Positions 14,533 through 25,386 of a stretch of 34,269 bases of DNA are shown here, in pieces. Made by a program: the position numbers and the translations under genes. Every line of letters starts with the position of its first letter. Positions within the stretch are counted from its first letter, which is position 1. Source of the DNA: Verrucomicrobiaceae bacterium (lineage in GTDB: Bacteria > Verrucomicrobiota > Verrucomicrobiia > Chthoniobacterales > JAATET01); NCBI GenBank assembly GCA_027488755.1, contig JAIYAZ010000106.1, positions 1 to 34,269 of the forward strand. The letters are read 5' to 3'. Under the pieces are notes generated by a model. That model had not been told where the DNA came from and searched no databases. It saw only the letters and a program-made list of their open reading frames with translations.

Positions 14533-15183
14533 ATGGCCAAGCAAGTTAAACTCTCCGCCCGTCCCCGTTCCGAGGCCGGCCGCAACGCCGTCAAGCAGGT
14601 CCGCGCCCGTGGCGCCGTGCCCGCCGTGATCTATGGCGTCCACGATCAGCCCGCGAACCTCGAAGTGGACCTCAAGGCCATTCAGACCGTTCTCTCCCAC
14701 GCGGCCAGCGAGCACGTGCTCGTGGAGCTGGAAATCAACGACGGCGGCAAGTCCACGAACAAACTTTCCCTCATCCAGGAAGTGCAGCACCACCCCGTGC
14801 GCGGCGAGATTCTCCACGTGGATTTCCACGCCGTTTCCGCCACCGAGACGATCACCTCGGAAGTGCCGGTTGAGCCCGTCGGCGAAGCCGTCGGCGTGAA
14901 GACCCACGGCGGTCTGCTCCAGCAGCAGGTGCGCACGATCGAGATCGAGTGCCTCCCGCAGAACCTTCCCGAGCTCGTCACGGTGGACGTAAGCGCGCTG
15001 AACATCGGCGACTCCCTCCACATCAAGGACATCACCCTTCCCGCCGGCGTCACCGCCGTGGCCGATGGCGACATCACCGTCTTCAGCGTCTCCGAGCCGA
15101 ACGTCGCCGAGGAGCCCGCCGCCACCGCGGCTGCGCCCGAGGTCATCAAGGAGAAAAAAGCCGAGGCCCCCGAGGCCAAGTAA
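14533..15183 (+). CDS. rplY: 50S ribosomal protein L25/general stress protein Ctc
   Basis: The 216-residue protein is the long, two-domain form of L25 (TL5/Ctc type) that binds 5S rRNA. The N-terminal domain has LSARPRSEAGRNAVKQVRARGAVPAVIYG (about 7-35) and VQHHPVRGEILHVDFHAVS (about 82-100). The C-terminal beta domain follows with VPVEPVGEAVGVKTHGGLLQQQVRTIEIECLP and ends in an Ala/Glu/Lys-rich tail. It lies between prs and pth, as in many bacteria. No Shine-Dalgarno precedes the ATG. Confidence 0.96.
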   Translation: MAKQVKLSARPRSEAGRNAVKQVRARGAVPAVIYGVHDQPANLEVDLKAIQTVLSHAASEHVLVELEINDGGKSTNKLSLIQEVQHHPVRGEILHVDFHAVSATETITSEVPVEPVGEAVGVKTHGGLLQQQVRTIEIECLPQNLPELVTVDVSALNIGDSLHIKDITLPAGVTAVADGDITVFSVSEPNVAEEPAATAAAPEVIKEKKAEAPEAK

Positions 15184-15199
15184 CCGGCGCCCTGCGCCC

Positions 15200-15790
15200 A
15201 TGGAGACCGCCCGCTTTCGCCTTGTGGCCGGGCTGGGGAATCCGGGCCGGGACTATGACCGCACCCGCCACAACGTCGGCTTCCTCGTCGCGGACGCGCT
15301 CGCGCGTCGAGCGGCGGTCCGCTTCGGCCACGAGCCCAAGTGGAATGCCGACGTGGCCCGCGCGGGGGATGTGACCCTCATGAAACCCATGACGTTCATG
15401 AACCTCAGCGGCGAGTCGGTCGGAGATTTCTCCCGCTTCCACAAGCTGACCCCCGGGCAGGCGCTCATCGTCCTCGACGACATGGCGCTCCCGCTCGGCC
15501 GGCTGCGGCTCCGTCAACGCGGCAGCGCGGGCGGGCACAACGGCCTGGCCTCCGTGCTTGTCCACCTCGGCACCGAAGGCGTGCCCCGGCTTCGCGTCGG
15601 CATTGGCGCCGCTGCCGGCAGCCGCTCAATCGTCGGTCACGTGCTGGGAAAATTTTCTCCCGACGAACAGCCTGGCCTCGAATGCGCGATTGATCGCGCG
15701 GCCGATGCCGTTGAATATGCGCAGACCCACGGATTCGAGGCTGCCATGAACCGCTTTAATCCCAACGAACCATCCACCACCCAATCATGA
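15200..15790 (+). CDS. pth: Peptidyl-tRNA hydrolase
   Basis: It cleaves peptidyl-tRNA released by drop-off so that the tRNA can be reused. From the ATG at 15200 the protein has 196 residues. LVAGLGNPGRDYDRTRHNVGFLVAD (about 8-32) contains the asparagine and histidine of the active site. MKPMTFMNLSGESVGDF follows near residues 61-77, then VLDDMALPLGRLRLRQRGSAGGHNGL with the catalytic Asp and the GGHNG loop. The open frame runs further upstream inside rplY but has no family similarity there. The stop overlaps the rpsF start in an ATGA, which points to translational coupling. Confidence 0.96.
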   Translation: METARFRLVAGLGNPGRDYDRTRHNVGFLVADALARRAAVRFGHEPKWNADVARAGDVTLMKPMTFMNLSGESVGDFSRFHKLTPGQALIVLDDMALPLGRLRLRQRGSAGGHNGLASVLVHLGTEGVPRLRVGIGAAAGSRSIVGHVLGKFSPDEQPGLECAIDRAADAVEYAQTHGFEAAMNRFNPNEPSTTQS

Positions 15791-16095
15791 GCAAAAAACG
15801 CTACGAAGCCCTCATCGTGCTGAACACGCGCGGCAAGGAAGACAACGCCAAGGAAATCATCGAACGCCTCGAAAAGGACTTTGCCGGACTCGGCATAGTC
15901 GTCGAGCAGACGCAGCGCCTCGACCGCCGCGACTTCGCCTACGAGCACAACCACCTCAAGAGCGGTTACTACGTGAACTTCCTCATTGAGGCTGAGCCCA
16001 CGGCGCTGGAGACCCTGCGCGGCAAGCTCAAGCTCGACACGGACGTCACGCTCCAGAACTACATCGTCCTGCCGCCCGCCAAGGCGGCGGCTTAA
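15787..16095 (+). CDS. rpsF: 30S ribosomal protein S6
   Basis: S6 is a platform protein of the small subunit that pairs with S18. The 102-residue protein shows the ferredoxin-like S6 pattern: RYEALIVLNTRGKEDNAKEIIERLEKDF, then RLDRRDFAYEHNHLKSGYYVNFLIEAEP and TLRGKLKLDTDVTLQNYIVL. It starts inside the pth stop codon (ATGA overlap), and ssb follows 43 bases later. rpsR and rplI, which often follow rpsF-ssb, are not here. Confidence 0.97.
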   Translation: MSKKRYEALIVLNTRGKEDNAKEIIERLEKDFAGLGIVVEQTQRLDRRDFAYEHNHLKSGYYVNFLIEAEPTALETLRGKLKLDTDVTLQNYIVLPPAKAAA

Positions 16096-16138
16096 CCCGC
16101 TCCGCAACCCTTCACCGGCGAACCCGCCCCCGCACCCC

Positions 16139-16612
16139 ATGGCCAACGTCAACAAAGTCATCCTCATCGGCAACGTCACCCGTGACCCCGAGATCAAATA
16201 CACGCCGAAGGGCACGGCGGTGACCGAAGTCGGCCTTGCCATCAACCGCTTCATCCCCGCCAGCGATGGCCAGGAGAAGCGGGAGGAGACGACGTTTATC
16301 GACGTCACGCTCTGGGGCCGCCAGGCCGAGGTCGCCGGCGAATACGCCAAGAAGGGCCGTCCGCTTTACATCGAGGGCCGGCTCCAGCTCGACAGCTGGG
16401 AGGACAAGCAGACGGGCCAGAAGCGCAGCAAGCTGCGGGTTGTCGGCGAAAATCTCCAGCTCCTCGGCGGTCGCGAAGGCGGCGGCGGGGGTGGCGGTTC
16501 CCGCGGCGGTGGCGATTACGAGGATGCGGCCCCGGCGCGTCCCGCCGCGCGTCCGAGCGCGCCTTCCCGGCCCGCTGCGTCGGAGCCGGAGGATGACGAC
16601 ATTCCGTTTTAA
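16139..16612 (+). CDS. ssb: Single-stranded DNA-binding protein
   Basis: It coats single-stranded DNA in replication, recombination and repair. From the ATG at 16139 it has 157 residues. The OB-fold domain starts MANVNKVILIGNVTRDPEIKY, continues through TFIDVTLWGRQAEVAGEYAKKGRPLYIEGRLQ, and ends near residue 112 (ENLQLLGGR). A Gly-rich stretch (about 114-125) and a Pro/Ala/Arg linker follow. The acidic tip is EPEDDDIPF, the conserved docking peptide for partner proteins. It closes the prs operon; tandem hairpins, the second a strong terminator, follow. Confidence 0.97.
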   Translation: MANVNKVILIGNVTRDPEIKYTPKGTAVTEVGLAINRFIPASDGQEKREETTFIDVTLWGRQAEVAGEYAKKGRPLYIEGRLQLDSWEDKQTGQKRSKLRVVGENLQLLGGREGGGGGGGSRGGGDYEDAAPARPAARPSAPSRPAASEPEDDDIPF

Positions 16613-16663
16613 CGGAGCGGGAATGGGACGCGGGCTGCGCCACGTCCCTACCAGGAATTGATT

Positions 16664-16692
16664 GGGACGGCCTGCGGGCCGTCCCTTTTTTT
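16664..16692 (+). terminator. Rho-independent terminator after ssb
   Basis: A perfect 9-bp stem GGGACGGCC/GGCCGTCCC with a TGCG loop is followed by seven T (16686-16692). It ends the prs-ssb operon, and its T-run overlaps the stop codon of the convergent hydrolase gene. A weaker hairpin with GGGACG/CGTCCC arms lies just upstream (16625-16648). Confidence 0.93.
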
Positions 16693-17494
16693 ACGCCTCG
16701 GCGACGACGGGGTTCGTGAGTTCGCCGATGCCGTCGATGGAGATCGTGACGGTGTCGCCGGGCTGCAGCCAGCGCGGCGGCGTGCGGGCCATGCCGACGC
16801 CGGAGGGCGTGCCCGTGAGGATGACGGTGCCGGGATGCAGCGTGGTGCTGCCGCTGAGGAATTCAATGAGCGCGGGCACGTCGAAGATGAGGTCGGAGAC
16901 GGAACCGTCCTGCAGCGTTTCGCCGTTTACAAGGGTGCGCACGCGGAGCGCGGCGGGGTCGGGAATTTCGTCCGGGGTGACCAGCCAGGGGCCGAGCGGG
17001 CAGAAGGTGTCGAACGTCTTGCCACGGCACCACTGGCTGCCGCCGAAATCCTTCTGCCAGTCGCGGGCGCTCACGTCGTTCGCGCAGGTGTAACCGAGCA
17101 CGTGGTCGAGGGCCTGCTCGCGGGACACGTTTTTGGCGGTGCGGCCGATGATGACGGCGAGCTCGGCCTCGTAGTCCACGGCGTGGCTCGCGAGGTGCGT
17201 GGGCAGCACGATGGGTGCGCCGGGGTCCTGGGCGGCGCCGGGTTGCTTCATGAACAGCACGGGGTGCGTGGGGATTTTCGCGCCGGTTTCGAGGGCGTGC
17301 TGCCGGTAATTGAGACCGATGCAGAGGATGGCGGTGGGCGCGACGGGGGTGAGCAGGCGGGCGATTTCCGCCGGCTCGGTCGTGACCTCGAAGGCGCCGA
17401 AGATGTCGCCGCGAATCCGGAGGGCCGGGCCGCCGGGCGGCTGCGCCGCATGGGCGATGCGGCCGGAGGCGTCGGCGTAGCGGAGGATTTTCAT
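16691..17494 (-). CDS. Fumarylacetoacetate hydrolase family protein
   Basis: The 267-residue protein belongs to the FAH superfamily, which includes acylpyruvases, oxaloacetate tautomerases/decarboxylases and hydroxyhepta-dienedioate isomerases. The C-terminal domain has AILCIGLNYRQHALETG (about 55-71). The metal site is in DYEAELAVIIGRTAKNV (about 107-123), with conserved Asp and two Glu. GYTCANDVSARDWQ, SQWCRGKTFDTFCPLGPWL and TGTPSGVGMAR complete the motifs. It is 15 bases after ppc on the same strand and probably co-transcribed. Since PEP carboxylase makes oxaloacetate, a role on enol-oxaloacetate or a related keto acid is possible; this is inference. Confidence 0.9.
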   Translation of the reverse strand: MKILRYADASGRIAHAAQPPGGPALRIRGDIFGAFEVTTEPAEIARLLTPVAPTAILCIGLNYRQHALETGAKIPTHPVLFMKQPGAAQDPGAPIVLPTHLASHAVDYEAELAVIIGRTAKNVSREQALDHVLGYTCANDVSARDWQKDFGGSQWCRGKTFDTFCPLGPWLVTPDEIPDPAALRVRTLVNGETLQDGSVSDLIFDVPALIEFLSGSTTLHPGTVILTGTPSGVGMARTPPRWLQPGDTVTISIDGIGELTNPVVAEA

Positions 17495-17509
17495 GCCGGG
17501 GCGGGGCGG

Positions 17510-20305
<2,796 letters not shown>

Positions 20306-20358
20306 TGTGGGTCGTAAGTTAGAGCGAAGCTCGTGCCAGTCGGCAACAGGGATTTCGC

Positions 20359-21456
20359 CTAATACAACTCAACCGGGGAGCGCTTGCCGTCCTCGGGGCT
20401 GCGTTGCCGGGCGGCTTCCTCTCCGAGGGTGGAGACGCGGAGGTCCCAGACCTGCGCATCGAGGGCGCGGTGGGCGGCTTCGCTGAATGCGGTGGGCGGC
20501 GCCATGGTGGCCTTGAAGGCGGCGACGCGGGCGAGGGCGGGGTCGAGCGCGGCGGCGGGGAGGTGCTGGATGGCGGCGAGGGCTTCGGCGGCCATTTCGA
20601 CGCGGTGGCAGATCATGAGGAGATCGTTGCCGGCGGCGAGGGCGAGGCGCATGGTTTCGGCGAAGCCGTAGTGGTTGAGGATGGCGCCCATGTCGAGGTC
20701 GTCGGTCATGACGAGGCGGTCGCCGAAGCCGAGGTCGCGGCGGAGGAGGTCGGTAATGATGGCGGGGGCGAGGGAGGCGGGCAGGCCGCTGGCGTCGAGG
20801 CCGTCGATGACGATGTGGCCGATCATCATGCTGTCGACGCGGTCGGCGAAGGCGCGGAAGACGGCGAGTTCGGTGGCGTCCATCTCGGCGCGAGAGCGGG
20901 CGAGGCGGGGGAGTTCGTGGTGGGGGTCGAGGCCGGCGTGGGTGTAGCCAGGGAAGTGTTTGCCGCAGGAGAGGACACCGGTGGCGCGGAGGGCGTCGTT
21001 GAACGCGCCGGCCTTTTCGATGACTTCGGCGACGGACTGGCCGTAGCAGCGGCCGCGCAGGGAGTTGTCGGCTTCGTCGTCGAAGCTGATGTCGAGGACG
21101 GGGCAGAGGTCGAGGTTGAAGCCGAAGAGGCGGAGGAGTTCGCCGGTGACGCGGCCGTGGTCGCGGATGAGGCCGAGGTCGCCGCGCTGGCGGAGCTGCT
21201 GGGCGTTGGGCGGCTCGTGGCCGAGGAGTTTGAGGCGGGAGACGCGGCCGCCCTCCTGGTCGATGGTGATGATGGGCTCGACGTCGGAGAGGTCGCGGAG
21301 GTCGTCGATGAGCCGGCGGAGCTGGGGGGCGGTCTGGATGTTGCGGCCGAAGAGGATGTAGCCGCCGGGCTGGATGGCGCGGAAGCGGGCGGCGGTGGCG
21401 GCGTCGAGCGTGGGGCCGGGGACGCCGACGAGAAGGAGCTGGCCGGGGTGGGTCAT
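20359..21456 (-). CDS. nagZ: Glycoside hydrolase family 3, NagZ-type beta-N-acetylhexosaminidase
   Basis: NagZ-type enzymes release N-acetylglucosamine from peptidoglycan fragments during cell-wall recycling. From the ATG at 21454-21456 the protein has 365 residues. IDQEGGRVSRL (65-75) and GKHFPGYTHAGLDPHHELP (165-183) carry the family pattern, including KHFPG and the His of the D-x-H motif. VMTDDLDMGAI (249-259) holds the aspartate nucleophile. The frame continues 12 residues upstream (ending QNPKSK), but these are encoded by a heptamer repeat and overlap the nadD start, so I reject them. No signal peptide is seen, consistent with cytoplasmic recycling. ppc follows on the same strand. Confidence 0.9.
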   Translation of the reverse strand: MTHPGQLLLVGVPGPTLDAATAARFRAIQPGGYILFGRNIQTAPQLRRLIDDLRDLSDVEPIITIDQEGGRVSRLKLLGHEPPNAQQLRQRGDLGLIRDHGRVTGELLRLFGFNLDLCPVLDISFDDEADNSLRGRCYGQSVAEVIEKAGAFNDALRATGVLSCGKHFPGYTHAGLDPHHELPRLARSRAEMDATELAVFRAFADRVDSMMIGHIVIDGLDASGLPASLAPAIITDLLRRDLGFGDRLVMTDDLDMGAILNHYGFAETMRLALAAGNDLLMICHRVEMAAEALAAIQHLPAAALDPALARVAAFKATMAPPTAFSEAAHRALDAQVWDLRVSTLGEEAARQRSPEDGKRSPVELY

Positions 21457-21489
21457 TTTGGATTTTGGATTTTGGAACGTGGATTGATT
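21455..21489. repeat. Heptamer repeat tract between divergent nagZ and nadD
   Basis: Three perfect ATTTTGG units (21455-21475) are followed by the degenerate units AACGTGG and ATTGATT. The tract fills nearly the whole 35-bp space between the two start codons. The nagZ ATG is formed by the first unit. The same heptamer family occurs at 411-445. Confidence 0.85.
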
Positions 21490-21491
21490 CA

Positions 21492-22067
21492 ATGCGGGGC
21501 GTGGCGCGTAGAACAGGTCTTTTTGGCGGGAGCTTCGATCCGATTCATAACGGGCATCTGATCCTTGCCCGGGAGGCGCGGGAGCGGCTGGGGCTGGACC
21601 GCGTGATCTTTATTCCGGCGCGGATTTCCCCGCACAAGCTGGACCGCAATCCGGCCCCGGCGGAACTGCGGCTGGCGATGGTGCGGGCGGCGATCGCGGG
21701 GGAGGCGGGCTTTGAGTGCGACGATCTGGAAGTGCGTCGGGAGGGGCCGTCCTATGCGATCGAGACGGTGCGCGAGCTGCGGGGGCGCTTTCCGGAGGAC
21801 GAGTTCCTTTACTTCATCGGCGAGGATAATCTGGCGAAGCTGTCGACGTGGGCGGAGATCGACGCGCTGCGGAGGATGGTGCAGTTCGTGGTGCTGGATC
21901 GCGACGCGGGCGGACCGGACGAGAATTTTCCGCGCATTTGCCGCCAGGTTGAGGTGAGTTCCACCGAGGTGCGCAATCGCGTTGCGCGCGGGCAAAGCAT
22001 TCGGTATTTACTGCCGGAAGCGGCATGCGACATTATTTATCGAAACGGGCTGTATCGGCATGAGTAA
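21492..22067 (+). CDS. nadD: Nicotinate-nucleotide adenylyltransferase
   Basis: It adenylates nicotinate mononucleotide in NAD synthesis. From the ATG at 21492 the protein has 191 residues. GLFGGSFDPIHNGHL (9-23) is the nucleotidyltransferase signature with the HxGH-type histidines. IPARISPHK follows near residue 41, FLYFIGEDNLAKLSTW near 100-115, and VSSTEVRNRVARGQSIRYLLP marks the ISSTxIR motif at the end. rsfS begins inside the last 8 bases of this gene, the common nadD-rsfS pairing. The upstream frame (nine residues) lies in the heptamer repeat and is not counted. Confidence 0.95.
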   Translation: MRGVARRTGLFGGSFDPIHNGHLILAREARERLGLDRVIFIPARISPHKLDRNPAPAELRLAMVRAAIAGEAGFECDDLEVRREGPSYAIETVRELRGRFPEDEFLYFIGEDNLAKLSTWAEIDALRRMVQFVVLDRDAGGPDENFPRICRQVEVSSTEVRNRVARGQSIRYLLPEAACDIIYRNGLYRHE

Positions 22068-22461
22068 GGCCGCGAAATCCAAGGAAGAGCGCCTCGAAGA
22101 ATCCCACCGGCTCGCGCTGGCCTGCGCGGAGGCCGCGGCGGACCGCAAGGCGGAGGACATCCAGATCATCGACCTGCGGGGCATTTCGGACTTCACCGAT
22201 TTTTTCGTGGTGTGCAGCGGCACGTCGGATCCGCAGCTGAAGGCGATTGCCTCGGCGATCCGCACGCGGGTGCGGGATGACTTCGGCCGCGGCGCGTTCA
22301 GCGAGGACGGCGCGCCCACGAGTCGGTGGGTGGTCATCGATTTTGCGCAGGTGATTGTGCATGTCTTCCACCACGAGGCGCGTTCGTTCTACCTGCTGGA
22401 GGATCTTTGGGGCGACGCGCCGCGTCTGCCGTTTGATCCGGAGGCCGGGGCGGCGAAGTAA
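22060..22461 (+). CDS. rsfS: Ribosome silencing factor RsfS
   Basis: RsfS binds ribosomal protein L14 and blocks subunit joining when nutrients run low. From the ATG at 22060, overlapping the end of nadD by 8 bases, it has 133 residues. The family pattern is complete: AEDIQIIDLRGISDFTDFFVVCSGTSDPQLKAIA at about 34-67, then RWVVIDFAQVIVHVFHHEARSFYLLEDLWGDAPRLP near the end. A longer upstream frame lies within nadD and is not supported. Confidence 0.95.
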   Translation: MSKAAKSKEERLEESHRLALACAEAAADRKAEDIQIIDLRGISDFTDFFVVCSGTSDPQLKAIASAIRTRVRDDFGRGAFSEDGAPTSRWVVIDFAQVIVHVFHHEARSFYLLEDLWGDAPRLPFDPEAGAAK

Positions 22462-22477
22462 CCGCGCGGGGCGCGCC

Positions 22478-22663
22478 ATGGACATCGTCGAGGAGATCGA
22501 GATCGAGTGTCCGCAGTGCGGGGAGATTTTCACCATCGAAGTGGAGACGACGCAGCCGCGGCTGGATTTGATCGAGGATTGCGCGGTGTGCTGCCGTCCG
22601 ATGACGATTCTCGTGGAGAGCGAGCCGGGCGCGGTGGTGGCGGTGAGGGTGACCGCGGCGTGA
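22478..22663 (+). CDS. CPXCG motif small zinc protein
   Basis: The 61-residue protein matches the CPXCG cysteine-rich family. CPQCGE has Cys11 and Cys14, and EDCAVCCRPM has Cys35, Cys38 and Cys39, a likely zinc site. Family members are small cytoplasmic proteins with no firmly known role. It starts 16 bases after rsfS and is probably part of the nadD-rsfS unit. The short length is normal for the family. Confidence 0.85.
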   Translation: MDIVEEIEIECPQCGEIFTIEVETTQPRLDLIEDCAVCCRPMTILVESEPGAVVAVRVTAA

Positions 22664-22667
22664 CCAC

Positions 22668-22696
22668 TTGCATGGCCGCGGAAGTTGGATTAACGG
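22668..22696 (+). promoter_or_regulatory. Possible promoter for the SirB1-type gene
   Basis: TTGCAT (22668-22673), 17 bp, and TAACGG (22691-22696) lie 10 bases before the ATG at 22707. The -10 is weak, so this is a low-confidence call. Confidence 0.3.
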
Positions 22697-22706
22697 TCTA
22701 GCAGCA

Positions 22707-23540
22707 ATGTTGGTCGGCCAAAGAAACGCAATCGCCCGGCTGCTCCAGGACAACGACCCGGACACGGTGCGTCTCGTCAAGGAGCAGCTCGCTGCGGCCG
22801 GCGACGAGGCCCGCATCGAGCTGGCTTCGCTCGTGCAATACGAGGATGAGCAGGTGTCGCGGCACGCGCGCGAGGTGCTCAACCTCATCGCCGACCGCGA
22901 GGCGGAGGATGAGTTCACGCTGCTCTGCCACCTGTATGGCGATCACCACGATCTGGAGCGGGCCAATTGGATGCTCGCCCGCGCGCTGCTGCCCGGCGTG
23001 GATTTCACGCCGCTCGAGGCGAAGGTAAACGCGTGGGGGCGTCAGTTTCTGCTGAAGGGCAGCGGGGCGGTTTCCAGCCGGGAGCGCGTGATGCTGCTGG
23101 CGAATTTCATGGCGGGCGAGCTGGGTTTCCGCGGGAACACCGAGGACTACTATTCCGAGCGCAACTGCCTGCTGCCCTGCGTGATTGAGACGCGCATGGG
23201 CATCCCGATCACGCTCACGCTGCTTTACATGATGGTGGCGGCGCGGGCGGGCATGAGCGTCGAGGGCGTGAACCTGCCCGGGCACTTCATTGCGCGGCAT
23301 GGCGACATCTTTTTTGACCCCTTTCACCGCGGTCGCATTCTTACGAAGTCGGATTGCGTCGCCATTCTCGCCAAGCAGAACCTGAGCCTGCAAAAGTCGC
23401 ACCTCGCCGACGCCTCCGCCCGGCAGGTGCTTGTGCGCGTGCTGGCGAATCTGCTCTACGTCTACGACCTCCACAAGGACACCGCGAACCACGGGCGCGT
23501 GAACGCCTGGATCCGCGCGCTCACCGCGGAACGCGGCTGA
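22707..23540 (+). CDS. SirB1 family transglutaminase-fold protein
   Basis: The protein (277 residues from the ATG at 22707) has a helical N-terminus of about 95 residues with HEAT-like character (QDNDPDTVRLVKEQLAAAGDEARIEL). The transglutaminase-like core 2 (SirB1) domain follows. Typical pieces are TEDYYSERNCLLPCVIETRMGIPITLTLLYMMVAARAG, then VEGVNLPGHFIARHGDIFFDPFHRGRIL, where the GVNLPGHF motif is characteristic. A C-terminal helical part ends it. The molecular role of SirB1 proteins is not settled. cinA follows 51 bases later on the same strand. Confidence 0.88.
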   Translation: MLVGQRNAIARLLQDNDPDTVRLVKEQLAAAGDEARIELASLVQYEDEQVSRHAREVLNLIADREAEDEFTLLCHLYGDHHDLERANWMLARALLPGVDFTPLEAKVNAWGRQFLLKGSGAVSSRERVMLLANFMAGELGFRGNTEDYYSERNCLLPCVIETRMGIPITLTLLYMMVAARAGMSVEGVNLPGHFIARHGDIFFDPFHRGRILTKSDCVAILAKQNLSLQKSHLADASARQVLVRVLANLLYVYDLHKDTANHGRVNAWIRALTAERG

Positions 23541-23591
23541 AGATCCGGCGCAACCGATCCGCGCCCCGCAACGTTTCCTTTCGACCGTCTC

Positions 23592-24833
23592 GTGAACGTC
23601 GAAGTCCTCAACACCGGCACCGAGCTGCTCCTCGGCAGCGTCGTCAACACCCACGCCGCCTGGCTCGGCCGGCAGCTTTTTCCGCTCGGCCTGCGCCTCA
23701 CGCGGCAGACCACCGTGCCGGATGGTGCGGCCATCCGCGACGCGCTGCTGGAGGCCTTCCCGCGCTGCGACGTGCTGCTCGTCACCGGCGGACTGGGGCC
23801 CACGACGGACGACATCACCCGCGAGCTGGTCGCGGAGTTGCTGGCGCGTCCGCTCCACGCAGACGCGGAGGTGCTGCGGGCCATCGAGGAACGGTGCGCG
23901 CGGCGGCGGTTTCCGTTTCAGGAGCGCATGCGTCGCCAGACGATGGTGCCCGCCGGGGCGACCGTGCTGCCGAACGCGCACGGCACCGCGCCCGGGCTTT
24001 ACCTGCCGCCGGTGAGCACGCCCTCGGAGCGCACGCCGCACTTGTTTTTGCTGCCGGGGCCGCCCCGGGAGTTGCAGCCGATGTTTGAGGCCTCGGTGAT
24101 CCCGGTGCTGCGTGAGCTCACGGGCTCGCTTGCGGCGGTGGCGTGCCGCGTCTTTCGCTGCGTGGGCATCGGCGAGTCGCTCGTGGAATCGCGCATCGGC
24201 GAACGCCTGAGCGCGCGGCCCGGGCTGGAGGTCGGCTACTGCGCGCGGCCCAATGAGGTTGACCTGCGGTTGATCGGACCGGTTGCGTTGCTCGACGAAA
24301 TCGAGCCCGAGGTGCGCGCGGAGCTCGCGGAATTCATCGTCTCCGACGACGGAGCGTCCCTTGAGGCCGTGGTCGTGAATCGCCTGCTTGCCCTTGGCCG
24401 CAGCGTGGCGACGGCGGAATCCTGCACCGGCGGCCTGCTCGCGCATCGGCTGACCAACGTGCCGGGTGCCTCCGGGGTGTTTGCCGCGGGGTGGGTGACC
24501 TACGCGAACGAGGTGAAGACCGCCCAGCTCGGCGTGCCGGCGGAGTTTTTTGCCGACCACGGGGCGGTGAGCGAGCCGGTGGTCCGGGCCATGGCCGAGG
24601 GGGCCCGCGAGCGGGCGGGGGCGGACTTCGCGCTGGCGACGACTGGCATTGCGGGCCCGGGCGGCGGTTCGCCGGAGAAACCCGTGGGCACCGTGTGGCT
24701 GGCCCTCGCCGAGCGTGGGGCGGAGACGCAAGCGTGGAGCGAATTTTTTCCGACTTCGCGCGAGACGTTCAAGGATCTCGCAACCCAGGCCGCGCTGAAT
24801 GCGCTGCGTCGACGGTTGGGCCCGACGGCTTGA
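23592..24833 (+). CDS. cinA: CinA, competence/damage-inducible and NMN deamidase-type protein
   Basis: The 413-residue protein has both CinA domains. The N-terminal molybdopterin-binding-like (COG1058) domain has NTGTELLLGSVVNTHA (7-22) and VTGGLGPTTDD (64-74); in some species this part is an ADP-ribose pyrophosphatase. The C-terminal domain (about 255-405) is the nicotinamide-nucleotide amidohydrolase (PncC) type. It has TAESCTGGLLAHRLT, where Ser277 is the likely active residue, and TTGIAGPGGGSPEKPVGTVW. It starts with GTG at 23592, with no Shine-Dalgarno. Only 2 bases separate its stop from the stop of the convergent PAS gene. A role in recycling NAD by-products fits the nearby nadD. Confidence 0.94.
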   Translation: MNVEVLNTGTELLLGSVVNTHAAWLGRQLFPLGLRLTRQTTVPDGAAIRDALLEAFPRCDVLLVTGGLGPTTDDITRELVAELLARPLHADAEVLRAIEERCARRRFPFQERMRRQTMVPAGATVLPNAHGTAPGLYLPPVSTPSERTPHLFLLPGPPRELQPMFEASVIPVLRELTGSLAAVACRVFRCVGIGESLVESRIGERLSARPGLEVGYCARPNEVDLRLIGPVALLDEIEPEVRAELAEFIVSDDGASLEAVVVNRLLALGRSVATAESCTGGLLAHRLTNVPGASGVFAAGWVTYANEVKTAQLGVPAEFFADHGAVSEPVVRAMAEGARERAGADFALATTGIAGPGGGSPEKPVGTVWLALAERGAETQAWSEFFPTSRETFKDLATQAALNALRRRLGPTA

Positions 24834-24835
24834 GC

Positions 24836-25378
24836 CTAGGCTGCGGCGAGCTTGCGCTCGACGGCCTGGAATCCGGTCACGCTGAGGTCCGCGCCGAGGA
24901 TGGGCGTGACGGAAATGTGCACGTGATAGGGCGAGCCGTCCTTGTGGTAGTTGACCATGTCGACCTCGCAGGCCGAGCCGGTGCGAATGGTTTCGCGCAG
25001 CGCGATGACGCCGGAGGGATCGGTGGCCGGCCCCTGAAGGACGTGGCCGGGCTTGCGGCCGAGCAGCTCCGGCAGGGTGTAGCCGCAGAGGCCAGTGAAG
25101 GCGGGGTTGATAGTCTGGATGTGCCCCCAGCGGTCGGTGGTGACGCGGGCGGGTTCCGCGGCGATGCGGGCGAGCAGGCCGTCGCGCACGGAGGCCGCCG
25201 GGCGGGAGATCGGCGTCACGCTGAGGGCGAGGTTCGCGAGGGCGTCGGAAAGCTCGTGCGAGACGCGGAGCAACTCGGGTCGGGCCGCGGCTTCGCGTTC
25301 AAATTCCGCCGCTTCCTCCGCGTTGAGCAGACCGAGGGCGTGGAGGCACGCGCGTTCTTCCGATTGATCTTCCAGCAT
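24836..25378 (-). CDS. Putative anti-sigma-like N-terminal domain fused to a PAS domain
   Basis: From the ATG at 25376-25378 the protein has 180 residues. Residues 1-75 read like the cytoplasmic anti-sigma domain of RskA-type proteins: SEERACLHALGLLNAEEAAEFEREAAARPEL, then LSDALANLALSVTP and a segment with LLARIAAEP. The Cys/His zinc residues seen in ZAS domains are absent. Residues 77-175 are a PAS domain: GHIQTINPAFTGLCGYTLPELLGRKPGHVLQGPATDP, then NYHKDGSPYHVHISVTPI. The LOV cysteine is not there. No transmembrane segment is visible, and no sigma factor is adjacent. It is divergent from hslO over 39 bp. The start at 25378 is chosen because a promoter (TTGATC, 16 bp, TACACT) ends 8 bases before it; 25384 is possible. 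Confidence 0.75.
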   Translation of the reverse strand: MLEDQSEERACLHALGLLNAEEAAEFEREAAARPELLRVSHELSDALANLALSVTPISRPAASVRDGLLARIAAEPARVTTDRWGHIQTINPAFTGLCGYTLPELLGRKPGHVLQGPATDPSGVIALRETIRTGSACEVDMVNYHKDGSPYHVHISVTPILGADLSVTGFQAVERKLAAA

Positions 25379-25386
25379 GACCATGC

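Noticed and set aside
16625-16648. Hairpin GGGACG...CGTCCC before the ssb terminator as a separate terminator
   Set aside because: It has a 12-base loop and no T-run. It may compete with the true terminator, which shares the GGGACG arm, but there is too little to call it.
24836-25378. LOV-type blue-light sensor in the PAS fusion
   Set aside because: The segment resembles the LOV core (LQGPATDP), but the flavin-binding cysteine is missing; the matching stretch reads GRKPGHVLQ.
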